Shown piece after piece: positions 8,399 to 18,162 of a DNA stretch of 64,000 nt. The stretch is from contig NZ_AULT01000023.1 in assembly GCF_000422425.1 (NCBI RefSeq), forward strand, positions 40,117-104,116, in the 5' to 3' direction. Within the stretch, counting starts at the first letter, position 1; the number at the start of each line of letters is the position of its first letter. The position numbers were made by a program, and so were the translations under genes. This DNA comes from Oceanospirillum beijerinckii DSM 7166 (GTDB lineage Bacteria > Pseudomonadota > Gammaproteobacteria > Pseudomonadales > Halomonadaceae). The notes beneath the pieces were generated by a model that was not told the DNA's origin, did not search any database, and saw nothing but the letters and a program-made list of their open reading frames with translations.

Positions 8399-9742
8399 TT
8401 AGCCCAGCTCTAAAATGGACTCACCAATGGCGTTGATCACGTTATCGATCTCGTCACGTTCAGTGATAAAAGGCAGACCAAGCTGAATGGTGTCGCCGCC
8501 ATAACGGACATAGAAGCCCTTCTCCCAGCACTTCATGGCGATCTCGTAGGGACGTCTTGCGGGTTCACCCGGTGCGGATTCAATGGTGATACCACCGGCT
8601 AAGCCGTAGTTGCGGATATCGGTGATATATTTTGTACCCTTAAGGCTATGCAGCGCCTGCTCAAAGAGAGGGCTCATCTCTTTCACCCGTGGAATCAGGT
8701 GATCATTTTTCAGAATATCCAGGGATGCCAGCGCCGCAGCACAAGCCACAGGGTGACCGGAATAGGTGTAGCCGTGGGGGATCTCCATCATATAATCCGG
8801 GCCACCATTATCCATAAAGGTCTGATAGATATCGGCTTTGGCAATCACAGCACCCATGGGTACCGCCCCATTGGTCAGCTGCTTGGCGACATTGATCATA
8901 TCCGGCACAACGCCAAACTCTTCTGCCCCGGTATAGGAGCCCATACGGCCAAAACCTGTGATCACTTCATCAAAGATCAGCAGAATATCGTGCTGATCAC
9001 AGATCTCACGCAGACGTTTCAGATAGCCTTTAGGTGGTGGAATAACACCCGCAGACCCGGCCATCGGCTCGACAATCACCGCCGCAATATTGGAGGCATC
9101 GTGTAACGCGATCAGCTCAAGCAGCTCATCGGCTTTATCAGCTCCGGTTTCCGGCATGCCTCTAGTAAAAGCATTCTCTTTTAACATCGTATGGGGCAGA
9201 TGGTCCGCATCAACACCCAGGCCATAAAGGGTACGGTTAGCCCCAATACCACCGACACTAAAGCCACCAAAGTTCACACCGTGATAACCCTTGGCACGAC
9301 CGATCAGCTTGGTTTTAGTGGGCTGACCTTTTTTGCGCCAGTAGGCCCGGGCCATCTTTAATGAGGTATCGGCGCTTTCTGAACCTGAACCGGTAAAAAA
9401 GACATAATCCAGGCCTTCGGGAGTCAGCTCTGTAATTCGATTGGCTAACTCGAACGCTTTGGGATGGCCATATTGGAATGCTGGTGCGTAATCCAGTTCG
9501 TTCAGCTGCTTAGCCACGGCTTCGGCAATTTCAGGACGGCAGTGACCGGCACCACAGGTCCATAAACCGGATAGACCATCAAACACCTGACGACCATTGG
9601 CATCGGTTAAATAAGCCCCTTTGGCCGCGACAAACATTCTCGGATCATCTTTAAACTGGCGGTTTGCCGTATAAGGCATCCAGTAGGCTTCCAGTTGCTC
9701 ACGGGTCATCCCGGCAGCGCTATTAGTATCGAATTCAGACAT
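8399..9742 (-). CDS. bauA: Beta-alanine (omega-amino acid):pyruvate aminotransferase
   Basis: A class III PLP-dependent aminotransferase of 447 residues. Visible features are WMPYTANRQFK at the start, TGSGSESADTSLKMARAYWR, FDEVITGFGRMG (Asp258 region) and the PLP lysine K287 in NVAKQLTNGAVPMG. This matches the omega-amino acid:pyruvate transaminase group, which moves the amino group of beta-alanine (or beta-aminoisobutyrate) to pyruvate and makes malonate semialdehyde. The product feeds the downstream mmsA. It is divergent from the LysR gene at 9965, with an operator-like palindrome in the shared spacer. Taurine or other omega-amine substrates remain possible, but the neighbourhood favours beta-alanine. 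Confidence 0.9.
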   Translation of the reverse strand: MSEFDTNSAAGMTREQLEAYWMPYTANRQFKDDPRMFVAAKGAYLTDANGRQVFDGLSGLWTCGAGHCRPEIAEAVAKQLNELDYAPAFQYGHPKAFELANRITELTPEGLDYVFFTGSGSESADTSLKMARAYWRKKGQPTKTKLIGRAKGYHGVNFGGFSVGGIGANRTLYGLGVDADHLPHTMLKENAFTRGMPETGADKADELLELIALHDASNIAAVIVEPMAGSAGVIPPPKGYLKRLREICDQHDILLIFDEVITGFGRMGSYTGAEEFGVVPDMINVAKQLTNGAVPMGAVIAKADIYQTFMDNGGPDYMMEIPHGYTYSGHPVACAAALASLDILKNDHLIPRVKEMSPLFEQALHSLKGTKYITDIRNYGLAGGITIESAPGEPARRPYEIAMKCWEKGFYVRYGGDTIQLGLPFITERDEIDNVINAIGESILELG

Positions 9743-9888
9743 GTCTCACACCTCTAACAAGGCTTTCTTATTATTTCTTACCGACTTTTACTGACTTTTA
9801 ACGACAGAGCCGACATTGCGTTTTCACATAATCCAACTCACGCAACAGAGGTTAAATTCCAAAGATCTTACCTTGGGTTAACCTAATA

Positions 9889-9917
9889 CTTACCATTTGG
9901 TAAAAACAATGTATATT
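9889..9917 (+). promoter_or_regulatory. Promoter/operator between the transaminase and LysR genes
   Basis: TTACCATTTGGTAA (9890-9903) is a 14-bp near-perfect palindrome. Its left arm supplies a -35-like CTTACC and TATATT (9912-9917) lies 17 nt on. Alignment with 3898-3926 is exact in spacing. It probably serves the LysR gene and controls the divergent transaminase. Confidence 0.55.
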
Positions 9918-9964
9918 CTATAACCAGAAATGTACAAACCCGTTAACCCTGAGCCGAGGTGTGT

Positions 9965-10927
9965 ATGACAAAGCAGAAAGTGATGGGGCATATCGCTGGT
10001 GCCGATATCCGGATGATCAGAATCTTCAAAACGGTGGTCAATTGTGGTGGTTTTTCAGCGGCAGAGGCGGAGCTGAATATCAGCCGGGCCGCAATCAGTA
10101 TCGCCATGTCTGACTTGGAACAGCGCTTGTCGCTTAAACTGTGTAACCGAGGGCGCAGTGGCTTCTCTCTCACGGATGAAGGTAAGCAAGTCTATCTGGC
10201 GACGCAAAAACTGCTCTCATCCCATCAGGAATTCCAACAGAGCATCAGCAGTATTCACTCTGAGCTGAAGGGCAATCTGGATATCGGTATCACCGACTCC
10301 CTGATTACCCTGCCCAGAATGCTGATCACCAACTCCCTCAAATCCCTGAAACTGAAAGCGCCGGAGGTGAACGTCAATATCGAAATGATACCAGCCAATG
10401 AAGTGATCAAGAGCTTACTGGATGGCAGGATTCAGATCGGTGTAGCCCCGGTGTTCAATATTAACCCCGGACTGAACTACATCCATCTCTACGATGAAGA
10501 GTCCAACCTGTACTGTAGTCACGAACACCCCCTGTTTCACCTGGCCGATCACGAGATTACTCCTGAACACATCACCCAGTGTGAGCTGGTTTCTCCCTCT
10601 TACCAGCAACCCGCCGAAATCTGGAAACATCTGCAACAGTTCAAACGCAGTGCTCAGGCATCTGATCGGGAAGGGGTCGCCTTTCTGATTCTCACCGGTT
10701 GTTATATTGGCTACCTGCCCACTCACTTAGCCAGCAAATGGGTGGATAGCGGGCAGATGAAACCCCTGCTGCCGTCGCAGTTTAGTTTTGTTACACCCTA
10801 TGCAGCGCTGACCCATAAAGAGATCACGCCCAATCTGGTGCTTTCTGCTTACCTCTCAGCTTTACAGCAGCGCATCGATACTAACTCTGGGGAGCAAATG
10901 TCGACTCAAATTCCGGCATTCTGCTAA
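9965..10927 (+). CDS. LysR family transcriptional regulator
   Basis: A 320-residue LysR-type regulator. The N-terminal winged helix spans residues ~10-70 (FKTVVNCGGFSAAEAELNIS, AAISIAMSDLEQRL), followed by a periplasmic-binding-like effector domain (LDIGITDSLITLP, IQIGVAP). The ATG at 9965 is preferred over a GTG two codons earlier because AGG lies 5 nt before it. It sits divergently from the beta-alanine transaminase and upstream of the permease and dihydropyrimidinase, so it is the natural local regulator of pyrimidine/beta-alanine catabolism. The effector is unknown. LysR proteins usually bind T-N11-A sites; the shared palindrome here has even spacing, so whether this protein binds it is open. 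Confidence 0.88.
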   Translation: MTKQKVMGHIAGADIRMIRIFKTVVNCGGFSAAEAELNISRAAISIAMSDLEQRLSLKLCNRGRSGFSLTDEGKQVYLATQKLLSSHQEFQQSISSIHSELKGNLDIGITDSLITLPRMLITNSLKSLKLKAPEVNVNIEMIPANEVIKSLLDGRIQIGVAPVFNINPGLNYIHLYDEESNLYCSHEHPLFHLADHEITPEHITQCELVSPSYQQPAEIWKHLQQFKRSAQASDREGVAFLILTGCYIGYLPTHLASKWVDSGQMKPLLPSQFSFVTPYAALTHKEITPNLVLSAYLSALQQRIDTNSGEQMSTQIPAFC

Positions 10928-11004
10928 CACGCTTGCTATCGTTTGCTTTTAAAAAAATTAAATACTTATATTTCAAGTGGTTAGATGATTATTGCTGCCT
11001 TACT

Positions 11005-11090
11005 TTTACCATCTGGAAAAAAATGTGTTTGCCAGATGTTTTTTCAATCCTTATATTGACCATACGGTAAAAAAACAAACCGTATAAAAC
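11005..11090 (+). promoter_or_regulatory. Operator-like sites upstream of the NCS1 permease
   Basis: ACCATACGGTAAAAA (11060-11074) repeats the ACC-N4-GGT-A-run pattern of the other two promoters and overlaps a TTGACC -35-like element (11056-11061). A TATAAA lies at 11083-11088, with a spacing of 21 nt that is longer than ideal. A related half site, ACCATCTGGAAAAAA, begins at 11009. Confidence 0.5.
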
Positions 11091-11148
11091 TCTTTACAAG
11101 GTTAAGACCCGCCCCGGGCCTTAAAAATAACAATAAGAGGAGATAATA

Positions 11149-12648
11149 ATGAAGAGCACATCAGCCGAATCAACCGCCGTTAAGGTGGGCGAATTCTACG
11201 AGCTTAATGCTGGCTCTGACGTCACAAGTAGCAATCACTACAATGACGATATTGCACCCACTCAAGTCAAAGATCGGACTTGGAATGTGTGGAATGTTGC
11301 GGCATTGTGGGTCGGGATGGCTATTTGTGTGCCGACCTATACCCTGGGTGGCGTATTAACCGCCTACTTCGGTTTGTCGGTCATGGAAGCGTTAATGGCT
11401 ATTCTAATAGCCAATATTATTGTACTGATCCCACTGACTCTGAATGCATTTCCCGGAACCAAATTTGGTATCCCCTTTCCTGTCCTTCTACGATCTTCCT
11501 TTGGTATGGTCGGCTCCAATATTCCCTGTCTGATTCGAGCGTTAGTGGCTTGTGGCTGGTTTGGTATTCAAACCATGTTTGGTGGCCTGGCGATCCATAT
11601 CCTGCTGTCTAATCTGGTGCCCGGCTGGGAGTCCTTAGGCGGTACAGGGGAAGTGATCGGCTTCTTTACCTTCCTGGTGCTGAACCTCTATATCGTGATT
11701 AAGGGTGCAGAATCCATTAAGATTCTGGAAACCTTAGCCGCACCTCTGCTGTTAGCCGTAGGTATCGGCCTGATGATGTGGGCCAGTCCTAAAATCTCTT
11801 ACGCTGAACTGCTGGCGATTCCTGCTAACCGCCCTGAAGGCGCTTCTTTCTGGGGCTACTTCTTTGCCGGTGTTACCGCCATGGTCGGTTTCTGGGCCAC
11901 TCTGTCCCTGAACATCCCCGACTTCAGCCGTTATGTCCGCTCGCAAAAAGATCAGATTTCCGGTCAGATTATCGGTCTGCCGCTAACCATGTTCTTCTTT
12001 GCCGCACTGGGTGTAGTGCTCACTGCAGCCTCTACCACATTGGTGGGTGAAACGATTTCTGATCCGGTCACCCTGATCGGTAAAATCGAAAACCCATTCT
12101 GGGTGGTGGTTGCAATGATCATTATTATTGTCGCGACCTTATCAACCAATACCGCAGCTAACATCGTATCCCCCACCAATGACTTCCAAAACGTAGCCCC
12201 TAAGAAGATCAACCAAACCCGAGGCGTACTGCTGACCGGTTTAATTGGTGTACTGCTAATGTCTTGGGAGTTACTGAAAAAGCTGGGTTGGATCGAATCT
12301 GATGTCAGTGTGGAAGCCATGTACAGCGGCTGGCTGCTGGGCTACTCCTCACTATTGGGTCCTATCGCAGGCATTATGATTGTGGATTACTTTGTGGTGA
12401 AACGTCAGGAACTGAGCCTGCCGGATCTGTACAAAAAACAGGGTATCTATAGCGGTTTTAATACCAACGGCCTGATCGCCTTTGCGGTGCCGGTACTGCT
12501 GACCCTGTTCTCTATCACTTCCGGCCAGCTGAATTGGTTCTATCAGTACGGCTGGTTCACCGGCTCCATCCTGGGCGGCATCATCTACTGGTTCTGCGCC
12601 AAAACGCTGACAGCCAACAACCCTAGCATGGTGGCTCAAGCGGAATAA
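11149..12648 (+). CDS. NCS1 family nucleobase:cation symporter
   Basis: A 499-residue permease with about 12 hydrophobic helices after a ~45-residue polar N-terminus. NCS1 hallmarks are WNVWNVAALWVGMAICVPTY in helix 1, FGIPFPVLLRSSFG and a GCGWFGIQT-like CGWFGIQTMFGG segment, and PDFSRY after helix 6. Relatives (PydP/Mhp1/allantoin permease group) import uracil, hydantoins or allantoin with sodium or protons. Next to dihydropyrimidinase, uracil/thymine or dihydropyrimidine uptake is the best guess. AGAGGAG 8 nt before the ATG gives a strong start. A stem-loop follows, then the hydrolase gene on the same strand, so partial co-transcription is likely. Confidence 0.9.
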   Translation: MKSTSAESTAVKVGEFYELNAGSDVTSSNHYNDDIAPTQVKDRTWNVWNVAALWVGMAICVPTYTLGGVLTAYFGLSVMEALMAILIANIIVLIPLTLNAFPGTKFGIPFPVLLRSSFGMVGSNIPCLIRALVACGWFGIQTMFGGLAIHILLSNLVPGWESLGGTGEVIGFFTFLVLNLYIVIKGAESIKILETLAAPLLLAVGIGLMMWASPKISYAELLAIPANRPEGASFWGYFFAGVTAMVGFWATLSLNIPDFSRYVRSQKDQISGQIIGLPLTMFFFAALGVVLTAASTTLVGETISDPVTLIGKIENPFWVVVAMIIIIVATLSTNTAANIVSPTNDFQNVAPKKINQTRGVLLTGLIGVLLMSWELLKKLGWIESDVSVEAMYSGWLLGYSSLLGPIAGIMIVDYFVVKRQELSLPDLYKKQGIYSGFNTNGLIAFAVPVLLTLFSITSGQLNWFYQYGWFTGSILGGIIYWFCAKTLTANNPSMVAQAE

Positions 12649-12654
12649 CTTGAT

Positions 12655-12679
12655 CGCCTCCTACAACACGTAGGAGGCG
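12655..12679 (+). other. Intercistronic stem-loop
   Basis: Perfect 10-bp stem CGCCTCCTAC (12655-12664) / GTAGGAGGCG (12670-12679) with a 5-nt loop directly after the permease stop codon. No T-run follows, so it is more likely a processing or stability element than a full terminator. Confidence 0.6.
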
Positions 12680-12750
12680 AAGCAACCCCACGGATCTATA
12701 TAAAAAGTCACTATCAACGTTCTATACCAACAACAAATTCAATACGTTAG

Positions 12751-14238
<1,488 letters not shown>

Positions 14239-14286
14239 GTACCTGCTTACCTAAAGTATTTGGTTGAATATTGATCCGTTTATTGA

Positions 14287-14312
14287 GGGGCCTTCTGGCC
14301 CCTTTGTTGTTT
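14287..14312 (+). terminator. Rho-independent terminator after hydA
   Basis: GGGGCC (14287-14292), loop TTCT, GGCCCC (14297-14302), then TTTGTTGTTT. A compact, strong terminator. Confidence 0.85.
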
Positions 14313-14590
14313 CTAACAATTCCCGGTTTTTCTTCAGAGGTGGATAACGATCAATATGATCGTCTATATCTTGCTGACATCAATGCCTATGGATACGTTC
14401 ATCTCGGTTATTTCCCTTATACATACAGCATCATCTGATTGATCAGGGCGCTTGGATACCATTCAATATATGAGAAAATTAGAGTCCGGGCGTTTATCTA
14501 CACAATAGCGTCAAGCACTAAGGTTGGATTCAACATCACCGGACTCTATGGGTAATCAAGGTAGCTAACCCTGATTTCCGGAGAGATACA

Positions 14591-14679
14591 AGGCTTGGAT
14601 AAGCGAAGCGCCATCCGACAAAGCCCCTATATATACCAGAAAATTGTCGGAAGGCGCCTTGCGGCTTTTCCGACCTACA
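14591..14679. repeat. REP/BIME-like repeat, copy 3
   Basis: Shares GGATAAGCG(A/G)AGCGCCATCCGAC and GTCGGAAGGCGCCTTGCGGC with copies 1 and 2; the spacer between the two hairpins differs. It lies immediately downstream of acnA, in the same kind of 3'-end position as the other copies. Confidence 0.85.
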
Positions 14680-14699
14680 AAAGCTTATTTGGTTTGGTG

Positions 14700-17417
14700 T
14701 TATGAATTCGACGCGATAATATCGCGCAGCACCATCGGCAGAATGCCTTTATGACGGATCTGATCCAGCTCAGATGAGGTATCCACACGAGAGGTCAGTT
14801 CAATCTGCTGTGATGAGCCGTCCGCTCTGTTGATGGTCAGTGCGACAGTGCCGCGTGGCTCCAGCGTATCAATACCGTTCAGATCGAAGGTCTCTGTGCC
14901 ATCCAGGTTCAGAGACGCCCGTGTCACGCCTTCAGGCAGTTGCAGCGGCAGAACGCCCATACCCACCAGATTGGATTTGTGAATACGCTCAAAGCTCTCT
15001 GCGATGATGGCTCTTACACCCAGCAGTGCAGGCCCTTTGGCTGCCCAGTCACGGGATGAACCTGTGCCATACAGCTTACCACCAAAGACAACGGTCGAGG
15101 TGCCTTCTGCACGGTAACGCTCAGCGGCATCGTAAATAGACATCTGCGCTGGAGCCGCGTCAGCCGAGTAATAGTTAGTTACTGCGCCAGTGGTGCCCGG
15201 TAGCAACAGGTTTCTGGCTTTTACGTTGCCAAAAATACTACGCAGCATCACATGGTGGTTACCACGACGTGCGCCCAGAGAGGTCATATCTTCGTCAGCA
15301 ACACCCTGTGAACTCAGGTATTCCCCTGGAGGAGAATCCGGGCGGATACGGCTTACCGGCGAGATATGGTCGGTGGTGGTGTTGTCATCACACATCACCA
15401 GCATACGCGCGCCTGAGATATTGCTCAGAGAGTCTTCTGGTGTTTCCAGTGAGAAACCGTCAAAGAAGGAGATCTCCTGAATATACGTTGACTCCGCATC
15501 CCATTTATACACAGGGCCTGTCGGGGACTCCAGGTTCTGCCAGGTCTCAGGGCCATCCAGAGAGTTTTCATAGGTCTCACGGAAGGCTTTCGGGTCCATA
15601 CACTCTTGCATGGTCTGAGTGATTTCAGCGTTGCTTGGCCAGATATCTTTCAGGAACACATCGTTGCCGTTGGCGTCCTGACCAATAGGCTGGGTCATGA
15701 CATCAATATTAACGTTACCGGCTATCGCCATCGCCACAACCAACGGGGGTGACATCAGGAAGTTGGTATCCACATCCGGGTGTACACGACCCTCAAAGTT
15801 ACGGTTACCGGACAGCACAGACGCCGCGATAATATCGTGCTTTTGCAGCGCTTCTTCGATGCTTGGTGCCAGAGGTCCCGAGTTACCCACGCAGGTGGTA
15901 CAACCGTAACCGGCGGTATTAAAGCCCAGGGCATCCAGATGCTGTTGCAGTCCTGCTTTAGTTAAGAAATCGGTGGCCACCGGTGACCCCGGAGCCAGAG
16001 AGGTTTTAACGCCAGCCGGTACCTTCATGCCCAGCTCATTGGCTTTCTTGGCCAGCAGACCCGCAGCAATCAGCAAGCCAGGGTTAGAGGTGTTGGTACA
16101 GGCCGTAATAGCGGCAATTACGATATCGCCGTCTTTTAGTTCTCTTTCTGGCTGGGGTTGGAAAATACCCGCTTCATCTGCCTTCATTGGCGTTACGGTA
16201 ACCACTTCAGGATTACGGTCGCCTTCAGCGGCGGCTTTTCTGAAGACATTGCCAATCTCAGCCAGGGGCAGTCGGTCCTGAGGGCGTTTTGGACCTGCGA
16301 CAGAAGGCTCAACTGTGGACAGATCAAGCTGAAGCAGATCGGTATATTTCGGCAGCGCCTGACCCGGGGTCCAGGCCATGTTCTGTGCTTTATAGAACTC
16401 CAGTGGCAGTTCACCGTCACGACCGGTGGCTTTCATATATTCAGCAGAGACTTCATCAAATGGGAAGAAGCCCATTGTTGCGCCATATTCTGGCGACATA
16501 TTGGCGATGGTTGCACGATCCGGCAGGGACAGGTTGGCACAACCTTCACCTACGTATTCAACAAACTTACCAACGACACCGCCAGGGAAATTACGCAGCA
16601 TCTCGGTGATGGTCAGTACCAGATCTGTTGCGGTTACGCCTTCTCTTAGCGCGCCTGTCAGCTCAACACCGACTACTTCAGGTGCCAGCATCTGCATCGG
16701 CTGACCCAGCATGGAAGCACCGGCTTCAATACCGCCCACACCCCAGCCGACAATACCCAGGGCGTTCGCCATTGGCGTATGACTGTCCATACCGATCAGC
16801 GTATCCGGAATCATCAGACCATTCATATGGAGATAGCCTTGTGCCAGATATTCCAGGTTCACCTGGTGCACAATACCGGTTTGTGGCGGAATAATACGGA
16901 TGGTGTTGAACGCCTGCGCGCCCCATTTCAGGAAGGCATAACGTTCTTTGTTTCGGGCTGCTTCCAGCTCGCCATTGATCCTTAGAGACGCCGGGCTGCC
17001 GGTATTATCCATAGTCACCGTGTGATCGATCACCAGATCCGCACGTACCAGAGGCTCAATAATCGCAGGATCAAGGCCCATACGCTGAACTGCTGAACGC
17101 ATCGCGGCAAAATCAACAATAGCAGGTGTGCCACTCAGGTCGTGCATAATTACACGACCCGCTGTGAAAGGAATTTCGATCGGCTGCTTGCCCTGATGTT
17201 CAGTCCAGCCACCCAGCGCCTGAACCTGCTCAGCGGTTACGCCGTTTTGACCCACATTACGGGCGATCCCTTCCAGGATAGGACGAAGAGAAAAAGGGAG
17301 TTCATCCAGCTTGATACCAAACTGTTCAGCGGTATCAGGAAGGCTATGGTAGCTGTGGGTGGTGCCTGGGAGCGTTCTAACCGAACGGGATGGATCGAAA
17401 TTTATTGGAGTTGTCAT
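14700..17417 (-). CDS. acnA: Aconitate hydratase A
   Basis: A 905-residue aconitase of the AcnA/IRP type, interconverting citrate and isocitrate in the TCA and glyoxylate cycles. Features are SLRPILEGIARNVG near the N-terminus, FTAGRVIMHDLSGTPAIVDFAAMR, GVGGIEAG, the cluster cysteine in TACTNTSNPG with the other two in GYGCTTCVGNSG, and the swivel-domain segment YGTGSSRDWAAKGP. Length is normal for the family. AAAGG lies 8 nt before the ATG. It is divergent from acnB with a 745-nt spacer and stands alone. AcnA-type enzymes are usually the stress-stable aconitase, paired with AcnB as the main growth enzyme. Confidence 0.95.
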   Translation of the reverse strand: MTTPINFDPSRSVRTLPGTTHSYHSLPDTAEQFGIKLDELPFSLRPILEGIARNVGQNGVTAEQVQALGGWTEHQGKQPIEIPFTAGRVIMHDLSGTPAIVDFAAMRSAVQRMGLDPAIIEPLVRADLVIDHTVTMDNTGSPASLRINGELEAARNKERYAFLKWGAQAFNTIRIIPPQTGIVHQVNLEYLAQGYLHMNGLMIPDTLIGMDSHTPMANALGIVGWGVGGIEAGASMLGQPMQMLAPEVVGVELTGALREGVTATDLVLTITEMLRNFPGGVVGKFVEYVGEGCANLSLPDRATIANMSPEYGATMGFFPFDEVSAEYMKATGRDGELPLEFYKAQNMAWTPGQALPKYTDLLQLDLSTVEPSVAGPKRPQDRLPLAEIGNVFRKAAAEGDRNPEVVTVTPMKADEAGIFQPQPERELKDGDIVIAAITACTNTSNPGLLIAAGLLAKKANELGMKVPAGVKTSLAPGSPVATDFLTKAGLQQHLDALGFNTAGYGCTTCVGNSGPLAPSIEEALQKHDIIAASVLSGNRNFEGRVHPDVDTNFLMSPPLVVAMAIAGNVNIDVMTQPIGQDANGNDVFLKDIWPSNAEITQTMQECMDPKAFRETYENSLDGPETWQNLESPTGPVYKWDAESTYIQEISFFDGFSLETPEDSLSNISGARMLVMCDDNTTTDHISPVSRIRPDSPPGEYLSSQGVADEDMTSLGARRGNHHVMLRSIFGNVKARNLLLPGTTGAVTNYYSADAAPAQMSIYDAAERYRAEGTSTVVFGGKLYGTGSSRDWAAKGPALLGVRAIIAESFERIHKSNLVGMGVLPLQLPEGVTRASLNLDGTETFDLNGIDTLEPRGTVALTINRADGSSQQIELTSRVDTSSELDQIRHKGILPMVLRDIIASNS

Positions 17418-18162
17418 TTTTTATACCTTTCGCAGAGAGGACGTTGCTGAAGCTACAACCTTTTTTGCACGAGCTTCTGGTCATTACATGAGTTTCTGGA
17501 AATTACCAGAACCGTTGGTCGCTACCAGAGCTGCCCGGTTTCCAGGTTAGCCGTATTTTCAGCCGTCAAACGAACCGCTATGTCTTGCAACATAAATTAT
17601 TATCACGTCAAGATTGTCGACAATATTAGCCATAAAATGCCTTAAAGCAAGTTTTGACGGCAGACTTTAGTCTGAACTTCATACAATCTAAGACTATTTT
17701 CTAGTGTTTATGCGTCTGCTTGAATAATTTTGAAGGCGGATTGAATGGATTTATATAGCTCAGTGTGACTGGAGAGTTTTGTATGAACAGCATTGAAATA
17801 AGGCTTTTTCAATACGGATTATCATCCGTATGATTGCTATAAACTAGGGCTTGAGAGGTGTGCTTTGAATCCTTTGAGGTGCGTTTTTAAGCGATAAAAG
17901 CGGCAAAGGCTATGTCGCATTGAGTACATGATTGAGCGTTTCAGGCTAGGCTACAGGCCTCTATGCCCTTAAGGCTTTCAGTGAGTTTTTATTTAGATCT
18001 TAATTAAATTACCTGTCTGGAACGCACGGAGTTTTAGTACTTTTGTCTAAAATTTGTCGACTTTTCGCTTCATTTAAAGAGTTTTCATTGAGCTGATAGC
18101 CACTTTATTCTTATAATCCGCTCCACAAATCATAACTAGATTTAAGTGAGACGTTTGACGCT
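17418..18162. promoter_or_regulatory. Long divergent control region between acnA and acnB
   Basis: There is no gene in these 745 nt. It contains a perfect 12-bp palindrome ATTGTCGACAAT (17613-17624), a related TTTGTCGAC at 18053-18061, a second 20-bp palindrome formed by ATACGGAT/ATCCGTAT (17812-17831), and a promoter for acnB: TTGAGC (18088-18093), an 18-nt spacer, TATAAT (18112-18117). The TTGTCGACAA type of palindrome resembles sites bound by FCD-group GntR regulators of carboxylate metabolism. That link is inference. Confidence 0.6.

Larger units (their letters stand above)
14239..14699. other. Intergenic region between hydA and acnA
   Basis: This spacer between convergent genes contains the hydA terminator (14287-14312) and the third REP-like element (14591-14679). 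Nothing coding is supported in the rest. Confidence 0.6.
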
